NCBI GenBank assembly: GCA_933228675.1
Contig: OW121743.1
Coordinates: 81,853,863 to 81,917,862, forward strand
Length of the DNA stretch: 64,000 bases
DNA from: Stomorhina lunata
Lineage: Eukaryota > Arthropoda > Insecta > Diptera > Rhiniidae
Direction: 5' to 3'
Shown here: piece after piece, positions 1-11,500 of the stretch
How the letters are laid out: the number at the start of each line of letters is the position of its first letter
Position numbering within the stretch: the first letter of the stretch is position 1
Notes under the pieces: generated by a model
Database searches by the model: none
The model's input: only the letters and a program-made list of their open reading frames with translations
Told to the model about the DNA's origin: nothing
Position numbers and translations under genes: made by a program

Positions 1-854
1 TAAAGATAAAAAGAACCATATTGGACTTAAATATATTCCGCATCTACTGTTTTTCCAGATTAAACCCAAGCTACCTTTTTCTATTTTCGAAGTTCTAGAG
101 AATGCCCACTAACAAAAGTAAGGAGTATTTTGAGGTTGAAATGGTATAGAAAAATTATATGAACACTATTTTTATAGTATCTCCCTCGACTGAGATTTTT
201 TTAGGAAAACTCTTTTAGGCATTTCAGCTGTTTTTGCGGAATGTTCCGTTCGGCCTATGAATAGACTAATAGACAAGTAACGCTAAAAGATTTTCGTTAT
301 TAAGATTTAAGCCGATTTTCTTATAACATTTTTACTTAAACAATGAATAAAAAACTTTAAAAAAATTCATACTTAAGCATACAGCATACAACAAAATCAA
401 ATTTTTTTTGAGTACACGTGAGTAATGTTAACAGAATATGAAAATAGGCTTAAAATAAAGAAATACGTGTCTCGGCGTTTTGCTGTAGCACATCCGAATT
501 TTAAGAAAATCGATTTTAAACATGTGGATGTTCACTTCTAATACTATTATAAAAAGTTGTATAAAAATAGAATGGGTGAACTGATTTAAATGCTTGAGCC
601 AGTTTTGAAAAGGAATTAAATATGGATTTGTTAAAATCATTTTAGGGAATTTTAGTTGAGATATTGAATATATTCTAAAAATACAAATCTTAAACAATTT
701 TGTAAAAAGTGTCAAAAGTCGCACTAAATTCGAAAAAGTTGCAAAAAAGGGCCATGGAAGAAAAGTCGCGGGTTGCGTTGCAGGCAAATTTCGAACGAAT
801 AAATTTTTTGGGTAGAGTTTGAAAAAAATCTGGGCATAAAAGTATTTTTATGAT
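1..854. other. AT-rich sequence, no gene seen
   Basis: This is unique-looking, stop-rich DNA. The longest open frame (minus strand, 428-787) has biased Phe/Ile composition and no recognisable domain. No RNA gene or repeat structure is seen. Confidence 0.5.
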
Positions 855-1424
855 CATGTAAACCTTGTAATCAAACTACAGATAATTTTTTTGATAATGG
901 GACCATGGCTATTAAAATTGGTCAAAATCGGTCAATTATTTATGGTACCTCAAATAGGTCCCACTTCCCGGAATTGCCGGAATATTTTTTCATGAAACTT
1001 AAAACAGATACTGCTTATGTAAACTTAAATCACTGTACCAAATTTCGTTGAAATCAGTCCACATTTGACCATAGCTCCCATACAAACTCTTCTTCAAAAA
1101 CGCACTAAATGAGACAAAAAATCACTAAAACGCTCGTAAATCGAAAGAAAATGAAAATTTTGAGTTTATTTTTTACATAATTTTTGTAACAACTGTAATC
1201 AATTTGCCAAATTTCGAGATAATCGGTCCACATTTGACCCTAGCTCTCATATAAGTCCAAATGACGGAAACAGGTTGAATATATACGTTTTGAGAAAATG
1301 TTTGTATGATGGCAAAATTTAGCAAATATTTGTCTTTATACAGGAAAAGTAACACCTTTGACCTTAGTGGTGAAGGGTATCGTATGGTCGGCTTGACCGA
1401 CTATAGCGCTTTCTTACTTGTTTA
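855..1424 (+). repeat. Dispersed repeat, copy 1 (5'-truncated)
   Basis: This copy matches the middle and 3' part of the repeat at 24511-25310. It begins in CATGTAAACCTTGTAATCAA and includes GGTCCCACTTCCCGGAATTG. It ends with TGGTGAAGGGTATCGTATGG and TTGACCGACTATAGCGC, then TTTCTTACTTGTTT. It has lost the 5' hairpin, and it carries an internal deletion after CAAACTACAG relative to copy 2. No coding capacity is seen. The family cannot be named with certainty. Confidence 0.8.
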
Positions 1425-2033
1425 CTATAAATTGTTACAAAAGATCATATTCTATTTTTCTGAAAATTTGTGGTAAAAATTTAACTTTTACCAAAATTGT
1501 TACGTTTTTGTTCGACTTATCGTTTACCTTTTTGTAATGAATTCATCATCATTTGCGACTTCATTTGATGTAGCTATAGAGTCCAGCATGTAGAGTAAAA
1601 ATGGATAATCAAATTAATTAAAAAAATGGAAATGTTTACGTTTTGGTGTGAACTGTGTGAAATGTAGTGTATAACTAGTGATAGCAAATTAATTTATGAC
1701 TGATCTATAACTAGAGCTTTGACAAATGCTATAACAAGTACTTAGTTAGCGCTTAATTTCCCCACAATATTTACAATAATCTGGCATCACCTTTCACTTA
1801 TTTTTCATTTCCAAGTGTTTAAAAAAGCAAGTGCCCAGAAAAAAAAATCAAAATAATCTACAATAATATTATAAAAAAATTATATGATTACAAATAGAAC
1901 AATATAAAAACAAATAATACTTAACAGAAATTCAAATATACTAAGTACTCGTACATAATATCACTTGTTAAGTTCCAAAACGATAACAAAAAATTATTAA
2001 ATAAATTGACTCTGGCTCTGAAAGCGTCCGAAC
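1425..2033. other. AT-rich spacer
   Basis: No open frame of note, RNA gene or tandem repeat is seen. It separates the dispersed repeat from the candidate first exon of Galk. Confidence 0.4.
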
Positions 2034-2065
2034 TCAGTTTTCATTTTGCTCTTTACGTGTCAGTA
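2034..2065 (+). promoter_or_regulatory. Candidate initiator elements
   Basis: Two initiator-like motifs, TCAGTT (A at 2036) and TCAGTA (A at 2062), lie in the least repetitive stretch upstream of Galk. The first matches the fly Inr consensus exactly. No clear downstream promoter element was found at the right distance from either motif. Confidence 0.25.
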
Positions 2066-2291
2066 CACATTCAAAATTGAGTATTTTGCAGTAGCAATTA
2101 AAATTTAATAAAAAATACGAGCGGTGAAAAAAGTTGTTATTTAAAAAATTGAAATCAAAAACTCCAAGAAAAAACAGTGCCAAAACAATAACATTTTTGC
2201 CACCTTTTGTGTTTAAGTGAAAAGTAACAAGTTTTTGATTGAAAATTCTCCAAAAAGACTTTTAATTTGAAAACGAGTTCAATCAAAGCAG
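2036..2291 (+). other. Tentative noncoding first exon of Galk
   Basis: A TCAGTT match to the insect initiator lies at 2034-2039, and a second TCAGTA lies at 2060. About 250 bp of A-rich, UTR-like sequence follows and ends in AAGCAG before gtaaaa at 2292, a plausible donor. Splicing 2291 to 5211 would give a 2.9-kb 5' UTR intron. No TATA box is well placed; an A/T stretch at 1995-2006 is about 10 bp too far upstream. Confidence 0.3.
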
Positions 2292-2612
2292 GTAAAATTG
2301 AAAATTTAGTAGGAAATTGAAAAAATGTTTTGCACACCGGTCAGTTTACTACTACAATATACATACATACACTTTAGGTTCAATGACAGTTGTTTGTTTT
2401 GACTGTTTTGTAGTACAAATAAGAATTGGAGTACTCTACACTAGCAAAAGGTGTTATGGGATTATTGTTAGGTTTGAGGTCCTACATAAAAATTTCATTT
2501 TCATTTTTTTAATATAATTATAAATGTTTGGAAATTATTTTAAACGATGCATTTTATAATTTTCTCTTATTAAATATATTCCCAAATAAAGGAATTTTAA
2601 ATAATATTCATA

Positions 2613-2614
<2 letters not shown>

Positions 2615-2680
<66 letters not shown>
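2615..2680. repeat. (AT)n microsatellite
   Basis: This is an uninterrupted run of 33 AT dinucleotides in the putative 5' UTR intron. Confidence 0.98.
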
Positions 2681-2682
<2 letters not shown>

Positions 2683-3297
2683 ATTATAGGCCGACTTTCA
2701 AAAGTAATTCGGAAATCACAATTTGTTATAATAAAAACAAATCAAAATATACATATCGGTCCATATTTGACTATAACTATCATAAATAGATTTTCTCGAA
2801 AATCATCAAAATTTTTACATGTTGACTTAACATGAAGTGGGTCAAATGGTTTGTATATCGAACAATTTATATTTTGAAAATAAACTCCGACTCAATATTA
2901 CCTAATTTATTTAAAGCATAGGGTAACTTCGAGTCGTGATTGTCCTTCTACTTTCTTATTTGTTTGTGGGCCTTTGTATTTGTTGTTCTTGTTAAAAAAT
3001 GTAAGAACTTTTTTTGTTATGACAAGTGTGCGAATGAGCTTATTTGTTGTTTTTTGTATGATTTTTTTTGTTGTTTTGTGAGTATATTTTGGCATATTTC
3101 TCTTTGAAATTCATATTTTGTCAGCTAAAAAAAACTCTTTAATAATTTCTTGTGATTAAAGAGAATTGCCTTGTCCAAAGAGAAAAACAATACAACTAAA
3201 TTAATCAAAAATTGCATCAATTTAAGAACTTATTTGCTATACAATTTCACAATGGGGCGTTGGTAAATAAATGGATCATTTTAGATTGTAATAGCAA
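2681..3297. other. AT-rich spacer in putative 5' UTR intron
   Basis: No coding or RNA gene is seen. A short block around 2690-2880, CCGACTTTCA...CGGTCCATATTTGAC, resembles the interior of fly dispersed repeats (compare TCGGTCCACATTTGACC at 1223) and may be a degraded copy. Confidence 0.4.
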
Positions 3298-3299
3298 TT

Positions 3300-5150
3300 T
3301 TTTTAAAATATCCTAAAAAAAATTCTTATAAAAATAGAAAATTTTTGAAAAATTTCCTATAAAAATAGAGTTTTTGAAAAATTTCCTGTAAAATTAGAAA
3401 ATATTTGAAAAATTTCCTATAAAAATATAAAATATTTGAAAAATTTCCTATAAAAATAAAAAATTTTTGAAAAATTTCCCATAAAAATAGAAACTTTTTG
3501 AAAAATTTCTTATAAAAATAGAAAATTTTGAAAAATTTCCTATAATAAAGAAAATTTTTTAAAAATTTCTGAAGATTTTTCTACAAAAATAGAAAATTTT
3601 TGAAAAATTTCCTATAAAAATAGAAAATTTTTGAAAAATTTCCTATAAAAATAGAAAATTTTTGAAAAATTTCCTATAAAAATAGAAAATTTTTGAAAAA
3701 TTTCCTATAAAAATAGAAAATTTTTGAAAAACTTCCTATAAAAATAGAAATTTTTTTGAAAAATTTCCTATAAAAATAGAAAAATTTTTAAAAATTTCCT
3801 ATAAAAATAGAAAATTTTTGAAAAATTTCCTATAAAAATAGAATTTTTTTTGAAAAATTTCCTATAAAAATAGAAAATTTTTGAAAAATTTCCTATAAAA
3901 ATAGAAAATTTTTGAAAAATTTCCTATAAAAATAGAAAATTTTTGAAAAATTTCCTATAAAAATAGAAAATTTTTGAAAAATTTCCTATAAAAATAGAAA
4001 ATTTTTGAAAAATTTCCTATAAAAAAAGAAAATTTTTGAAAAATTTCCTATAAAAATAGAAAATTTTTGAAAAATTTCCTATAAAAATAGAAAATTTTTG
4101 AAAAATTTCCTATAAAAATAGAAAATTTTTGAAAAATTTCCTATAAAAATAGAAAATTTTTGAAAAATTTCCTATAAAAATAGAAAATTTTTGAAAAATT
4201 TCCTATAAAAATAGAAAATTTTTGAAAAATTTCCTATAAAAATAGAAAATTTTTGAAAAATTTCCTATAAAAATAGAAAATTTTTGAAAAATTTCCTATA
4301 AAAATAGAAAATTTTTGAAAAATTTCCTATAAAAATAGAAAATTTTTGAAAAATTTCCTATAAAAATAGAAAATTTTTGAAAAATTTCCTATAAAAGTAG
4401 AAAATTTATGAAAAATTTCCTATAAAAATAGAAAATTTTTGAAAAATTTTCTATAAAAATAGAAAATTTTTGAAAAATTTACTATAAAAATAGAAAATTT
4501 TTGAAAAATTTCCTATAAAAATAGAAAATTTTTGAAAAATTTCCTATAAAAATAGAAAATTTTTGAAAAATTTCCTATAAAAATAGAAAATTTTTGAAAA
4601 ATTTCCTATAAAAATAGAAAATTTTTGAAAAATTTCCTATAAAAATAGAAAATTTTTGAAAAATTTCCTATAAAAATAGAAAAATTTTGAAAAATTTCCT
4701 ATAAAAGTAGAAAATTTTTAAAAAATTTCCTATAAAAATAGGAAATTTTTGAAAAATTTCCTATAAAAATAGAAAATTTTTGAAAAATTTCGTATAAAAA
4801 TAGAAAATTTTTGAAAAACTTCCTATAAAAATAGAAAATTTTTGAAAAATTTCCTATAAAAATAGAAATTTTTTAAAAAATTTCTTATAAAAATAGAAAA
4901 TGTTTGAAAAATTTCCTATAAAAATAGAAAATTGTTCATAAGTTTCCTATAAAAATATAAATTTTTTTTAAAAAATTTCCTATAAAAATAGAAAATTTTT
5001 GAAAAATTTCCTATAAAAATAGAAAATTGTTCATAAGTTTCCTATAAAAATAAAAAAATTTTGAAAAATTTTTTTATAAAAATAGAGAATTTGTAATTTT
5101 TTTTTTTTATAAAAATAGAAAATTTTTGAAAAAATTCCTATAAAAATATT
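3300..5150 (+). repeat. Satellite family A array, forward orientation (A1)
   Basis: About 60 tandem copies of a 31-bp unit built from AGAAAATTTTTGAAAAA followed by TTTCCTATAAAAAT. The middle (3590-4870) is nearly uniform, with edges degraded by substitutions and length changes, as expected if unequal exchange keeps the centre homogeneous. It ends about 60 bp before the probable 3' splice site at 5210 and 220 bp before the Galk start codon. Confidence 0.97.
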
Positions 5151-5210
5151 TATAAAACTAACGAAAAATATATTTTATTGTTTTTTTCTACTTAATATCT
5201 TTAACTGCAG

Positions 5211-5370
5211 ACATTTTAAAAATCCCCTTTTTTTCAATTAAAATCAACCTTTCAAGCAGCCAAAAAGCTTCAGCAACTACAACATCATCATCATTATCGT
5301 CATTAGTGACAATTGACTAAAACAAAATAAATTAAACAAAGACCGAGAAAAATTAACTAAAATATTAAAA
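5211..5370 (+). other. Galk: Probable 5' UTR exon part with 3' splice acceptor before it
   Basis: A pyrimidine-rich run (ttgtttttttctact) followed by aactgcag, ending at 5210, is a strong 3' splice-site match 160 bp upstream of the Galk ATG. This suggests that transcription starts further upstream and that a noncoding exon is spliced here. The satellite array at 3300-5150 would then lie inside a 5' UTR intron. The leader has CAT/CATCAT-rich sequence and no coding potential. This is inference from splice-site appearance only. Confidence 0.5.
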
Positions 5371-5547
5371 ATGTCTCCAACATCATCCACAACAATTCTA
5401 CCAACATTCGAGGAAATTCTACAAACAGCCAAAGAGACATTTCGTCAGAATTTTGGCCAAGAGCCAGAATTGGCCTGTTGTGCACCGGGACGTGTTAATT
5501 TGATTGGTGAACATGTTGATTACAATGATGGTTATGTTTTGCCAATG
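5371..5547 (+). CDS. Galk: Galk coding exon 1
   Basis: This exon encodes residues 1-59. It carries the galactokinase signature [13 protein letters not shown] at residues 40-52, with Arg41, Glu47, His48 and Asp50 in the positions that contact sugar and phosphate in known galactokinases. It ends on a whole codon (...VLPM) followed by the donor gtaagt at 5548, so the intron is phase 0. The ATG at 5371 lies 18 bp after an in-frame stop-rich stretch and is preceded by AAAA, typical of insect start contexts. Confidence 0.95.
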
Positions 5548-8500
5548 GTAAGTTTCTTTTTACTAAAATTTCTCAATTTTCTTTCCTTTTAATAAACTAT
5601 TGAAATTTTGGCCAAAGGAACGAGCACAAACTAATTAGAGAAGATTTAATATAAAGATTTTAATAAGAAAAACTAATATTTATTTAACTAGAATTTATAA
5701 AGAAATTTCTAATTGCATTTACATTACATTTATTTTATTTCTCTATTTGTTTCTTTGAAAGGCTTTGCCCATGGTTACTATTTTTGTAGGCGGCAAAGGT
5801 GGTGGCCCAGCTCACAATGAAGTCGATATAATTACCTGCTGTCCAGGAGTCGATGAACCCAGACGTTGTAAATTTTCTTTGGCAAATTTACAACCTGGAG
5901 GGAAACCAAAGTGAGTTTAAGTCTTTGTTTTAAATTTTGTTTAATTATGTAAAAGGATTTATTTGATAACTACGTAGAAACAAGAAGAAAATTTTTAATA
6001 TTAAAAAAGAAAATTTGAAATTATTTTAAAGTTAATTTTTGAAAAATTGTCTGTAAAAATAGTAATTTTTTGAAAAGAGGTTCTATGATTTAATATTAAA
6101 AATATCCTTTTTAAATGGTTAATTTTTTGAAAATTTTCCTATAAAAATAGAAAATTTTTGAATAATTTTCTATTATAAAAATAGAAAATATTTGAAAAAT
6201 AAATTTTAGAAAATTCTTCCATAAAAATAGACAAAAAACTTCCAATAAAAATAGAACATTTTTTAATAATTTCTATAAAAATATAAAATTTTTGAAAAAT
6301 TTTTTATAAAAATACAAATTTTCCTATTAAAATAGAAATTTTTTTAAAAATTTTCTATAAAAATAGAATTTTTTTTTAAATTTCCTATAAAAATAGAAAA
6401 TTTTTAAAAAATATCATATAAAAATAATTTTTTTTTTTAATTTCTTATAAAAATAGATAAAATTTGAAAAATTTCCTATAAAACTAGAAAATTTTTGAAA
6501 AATTTCCTATAAAAACGAAATTTTTGAAAAATTTCCTATAAAAACTAAATTTTTGAAAACTTTCTATGAAAACTAAAAGAAAAGTAAATTTTTAAAAATT
6601 TCCTATAAAAAGTAAATTTTTGAAAAATTTCCTATAAAAAGTAAATTTTTGACAAATTTCCTGTAAAAAGTAAATTTTTAAAAAATTTCCTATAAAAAGT
6701 AAATTTTTGAAAAATTTCCTATAAAAAGTAAATTTTAAAATATTTCCTACAAAAAATAAGTTTTTGAAAAACTTCCATATAAAATAAATTAAAAAAAAAA
6801 TTCCTTTAAAAAAAAAATTTTTGAAAAAATTCCTTTAAAAAATAAATTTTTGATAAATTTCCTATAAAAAGTAAATTTTTGACAAATTTCTTATAAAAAG
6901 CAATTTTTTTTTTAAATTTCCTATAAAAAGTAAATTTTTAAGAAATTTCCTATAAAAAGTAAATTTTTGAAAAATAAATAAATAAAATAAATTTTTGAAA
7001 AATTTTCTATCAGAAATAGCTTTTAGAAACTTGAAAAACTTCCATATAAAATAAATTAAAAAAAAATTCCTTTAAAAAATAAATTTTTGAAAAAATTCCA
7101 TTAAAAAATAAATTTTTGAAAAATTTCCTATCAAAAGTAAATTTTTGATAAATTTCCTATAAAAAGCAATTTTTTTTTTAATTTCCTATAAAAAGTAAAT
7201 TTTTAAGAAATTTCCTATAAAAAATGAATTTTTAAGAAATTTCCTATAAAAATTAAATTTTTGAAAAATTTCATATAAAAATAAATTTTTGAAAAATTTT
7301 CTATCAAAAATAGCTTTTAGAAAAATTTCTTATAAAAAGTAAATTTTTGAAAAATTTCCTTTAGAAAGTAATTTTTTAAAAAATTTCCTTGAAAATGTAA
7401 ATTGACTATAAAAAGTAAATTTTTGAAAAATTTCCTATAAAAAGTAAATTTTTGAAAAATTATCTATAAAAAGCAAATTTTTGAAAAAATTCTTATAAAA
7501 AGTAAATTTTTGAAAAATTTCCGATAAAATGTAAATTTTTGAAAAATTTCCTATAAAAAGTAATTTTTGAAAAATTTCCTATAAAAAGTAATTTTTGAAA
7601 AATTTCCTATAAAATGTAAATTTTTGAAAAATTATCTATAAAAGGCAAATTTTTGAAAAAATTCTTATAAAAGGTAAATTTTTGAAAAATTTCTTATAAA
7701 AAATTAATTTTTGAAAAATTTCCTATAAAAATTTAATTTTTGAAAAATTTCCTATAAAAATTAAATTTTTGAAAAATTTCTTATTAAAATACAAAATTTT
7801 TGAACAATTTCCTATAAAAAGTAAATTTTTGAAAAATTTCCTATAAAAAGTAAATTTTTTTTTAAATTTCCTATAAAAATAGAAAATTTCCTATAAAAAT
7901 AGAAATTTTTTAAAAATTTCCTATAAAAATAGAAAATTTTTTAAAAATTTCCTATAAAAATAGAACATTTTTTAAAAATTTCCTATTAAAATAGAAAATT
8001 TTTTAAAAATTTCCTATAAAAATAGAAAATTTTTTAAAAATTTCCTCTAAAAATAGAAAATTTTTTAAAAAATTCCTATAAAAATAGACAATATTTGAAA
8101 AATTTCCTAAAAACAAATAGAAAAATTTTAAAAAATTTCCGTTAAAAACGAAATTTTTGAAAAATTTCCTATAAAAACTAAATTTTTGAAAACTTTCTAT
8201 AAAAACTAAAAAAAAGTAAATTATTGAAAAATTTCCTATAAAAAGTAAATTTTTGAAAAATTTCCTATAAAAAGTAAATTTTTGAAAAATTTCCTATAAA
8301 AAGTAAATTTTTGAAAAATTTCCTATAAAAAGTAAATTTTTGAAAAATTTCCTATAAAAAGTAAAGTTTTGAAAAATTTCCTATAAAAATAAATTTTTGA
8401 AAAATTTCCTATAAAAAGTAGATTTTTGAAAAATTTCCTATAAAAAGTAAATTTTTGAAAAATTTCCAACAAGAAGTAAATTTTTGAAAAATTTCCTATA

Positions 8501-11500
8501 AAAAGTAAATTTTAAAAAATTTCCTACAAAAAGTAAGTTTTTGAAAAACTTCCATATAAAATAAATTTAAAAAAAAAATTCCTTTAAAAAATAAATTTTT
8601 GAAAAAATTCCATTAAAAAATAAATTTTTGAAAAATTTTCTATAAAAAGTAAATTTTTGATAAATTTCCTATAAAAAACAATTTTTTTTGTTTAATTTCC
8701 TATAAAAAGTAAATTTTTAAGAAAGTTCCTATAAAAAGTAAATTTTTAAGAAATTTCCTATAAGAAGTAAATTTTTGAAAAATTTCATATAAAAATAAAT
8801 TTTTGAAAAATTTTCTATCAAAAATAACTTTTAGAAAAATTTCTTATAAAAAGTAAATTTTTGAAAAATTTCCTTTAGAAAGTAATTTTTTGAAAAATTT
8901 TCTTGAAAATGTAAATTGACTATAAAAAGTAAATTTTTGAAAAATTTCCTATAAAAAGTAAATTTTTGAAAAATTATCTATAAAAAGCAATTTTTTGAAA
9001 AAATTCTTATAAAAAGTAAATTTTTGAAAAATTTCCGATAAAATGTAAATTTTTGAAAAATTTCCTATAAAAAGTAATTTTTGAAAAATTTCCTATAAAA
9101 AGTAATTTTTGAAAAATTTCCTATAAAATGTAAATTTTTGAAAAATTTCCTATAAAAAGTAATTTTTGAAAAATTTCTATAAAATGTAAATTTTTTTAAA
9201 ATTTCCTGAAAGATGTAAATTTTTAAAAAATTTACAATAAAAAGTAAATTTTTGAAAAAATTTATGTAAAAAGTACATTTGTGGAAAATTTCCTATAAAA
9301 GGTTAATTTTTTGAAAAATTTCCTGTAGAAAGCAATGTTTTAAAAAATTATCAATAGAATCAAATTTTTTTTTAGAACATATGTTTTTGGAAAATTCCCT
9401 TCTAAGTGTCTTTTTTATGTAAACAAAACTAATTTGTTCAAAATACTTAAATATCTGCTTAATTTTGGCAAACAATGTCCCGAAAAAACGTCCTTCAATT
9501 TACGTTTTAGCAGGATAAATTATGCATTCATAAGAAAAACTTTAACATTTTCTATGAAGAAAAAACCACCAAAAATTCTACGCAAATTTTAGATTTATTC
9601 TCTTATCTACTTTAGACACTTCTGGCATTTCCTTTTTTTCCTGAGTACCTGCGTTTGGACTATTAAAAGTTTTACAGTTTTACATTACTTGAAAATCGCT
9701 CTAAGCGTTCATCACCTGTCTAACTTCTCGCAATGTTAAGACTAATGTTCAAAACCAACAAAAAAACGGAAGTAACTGAATTTGCTAGAACCAAAAAGGA
9801 CATTCGAAAATCAACAAAAGTCCTCTTTATTTTTGCCACCACTAACGTCCTACTCCTGTTCTTGAAAATAAACAAAAAATGTTTTTTTGGTTCATTTTTT
9901 GTTCTTTTAACAGTAACTTTATGCAATTGTATTTTCTTTCGAACATGCTTTTTTTTCGACGCGTCCAGTTGTCATGTTTCTGTAAGTCAGTCATGCTACT
10001 CTCCGAGCAAAAGATGTATGTCCCTGTGTCAGTCGTTGTGTCTGTCTTGTATTTCACTTCCTTGCTAATGTGAATGTTCTTTTTGTAGTTTTCCTGGATT
10101 TTTCTTTTTGGTTTTTACTTAACATTTCTTTTTCGGTTTTTCTTAGTAAATAGACGACTTGTTCTTTTTGGAGGAAACTTGTTGTTTTCTTCTTGGTTTG
10201 TTGGTTCGCTTGAACTGACATTTGCATTTTATGGAAACGTTTAGACAAATATTCACAGATACATTTATGCACCCAGAAATGTTCCCAGCAGTATCTGAAG
10301 CATGGAATTCAAAAATCGTGAAGATCAAAATAGTTTTGGCAAAGGACTGTCTTCAAATATATTGTAAAGTGATTAGTTATTTTAATCTTATTTTAGTATG
10401 TACAGAATTGTTATCGGTGGTATATAGTAGAAATACCAACAATTAATTCTATAGCAAATATTTAAAAAAGTTGTGGGAAAAATTTTCAAAAATTTACTTT
10501 TAATAGAAAATTTTGGAAAAATTTACCTTAAACTTACTGTTACAAATGGGGGCAAATCTTCAGTTTGAAATTGTCGGGCTATGTCTGTTGCTGTGGAGGT
10601 TTTAGTTCTTAGCCAGGTTCCTAGATGTTGACTTCCTTATATTTTCTTGGGTGAATTATCTGGGCAAGTGATTGTCTTTCTTAGAATTTTGTGGAAAATT
10701 TGTATTTTTTTCTACTGTAGACTTAAAGTAGTTTAAGAATTCAAAAAATTTACTATACAATGAGTGAAAAGTGAAATGAAAGTGTCCCAAAATTAGTTAA
10801 GGGCAAGATTCATAAGAATCAATCTAACTAACAGAAAAATTTAAAAAAGACTAAAAAATTCAATATCAGTCAACCCGCAGCCGAATTTGAGTAAAAATTT
10901 AAATTGAAAAGTTCTAAGATCTCTTAAATCGGTTTCTGTCTCAGTTTCTTCATTCAATTAAAGACCAAACTTGTAATGAATAAACGCGATAACTAAATTA
11001 TTTCTTAGAACCTCTTAGAAGTATGCAATACGAATTTTATAAAATTTTATTAGCTGAGAATACCGTAATTCCTGCAACGATTTGGATATCCTAATGAATG
11101 ACTTTTTTTATATATCTTCATATTAAATTATGTTATACCTCAAATTGTTTCTAGCTCTATTTACTATCTTAACTACATATTCCTCCTATAAAAAGATATT
11201 TGTTGCTTTAATCAAAATAAAAAAACTTTTAGATTTTCATTTAAGTGCATTAGCATTTATAAACTTAACTATATAGAACTTTGATTTATCAGGCAACTAT
11301 TGTTTGGTTTGTAACAAACCAAACAAACAACTGACCCTAAAGTTCCAGAAAATAATCAGATAAAGAAGACAGAGTTAGCCAAAAACTCACTGACACGCTC
11401 ACCCCAAAAAGTGACACAATCTACTTTTTATAGGAAATGTTTCAAAATTTTACTATTTATAGAAAATTTTTAAAAAAATTATTTTTTTTTAATAATTTCA

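Noticed and set aside
428..787. Minus-strand 119-codon open frame
   Set aside because: Phe/Ile-rich composition of random AT-rich DNA, no domain, no splice or start context, next to decayed repeats.
3300..5150. CRISPR-like array (31-bp repeats)
   Set aside because: Repeats are directly adjacent with no unique spacers, the sequence is nuclear animal DNA with a spliced gene, and units diverge gradually; this is a satellite.
9720..10446. Cluster of overlapping open frames on both strands in intron 2
   Set aside because: Frames overlap each other on both strands, show no domain, and lie within a well-supported intron; Lys/Phe/Ile bias follows base composition.
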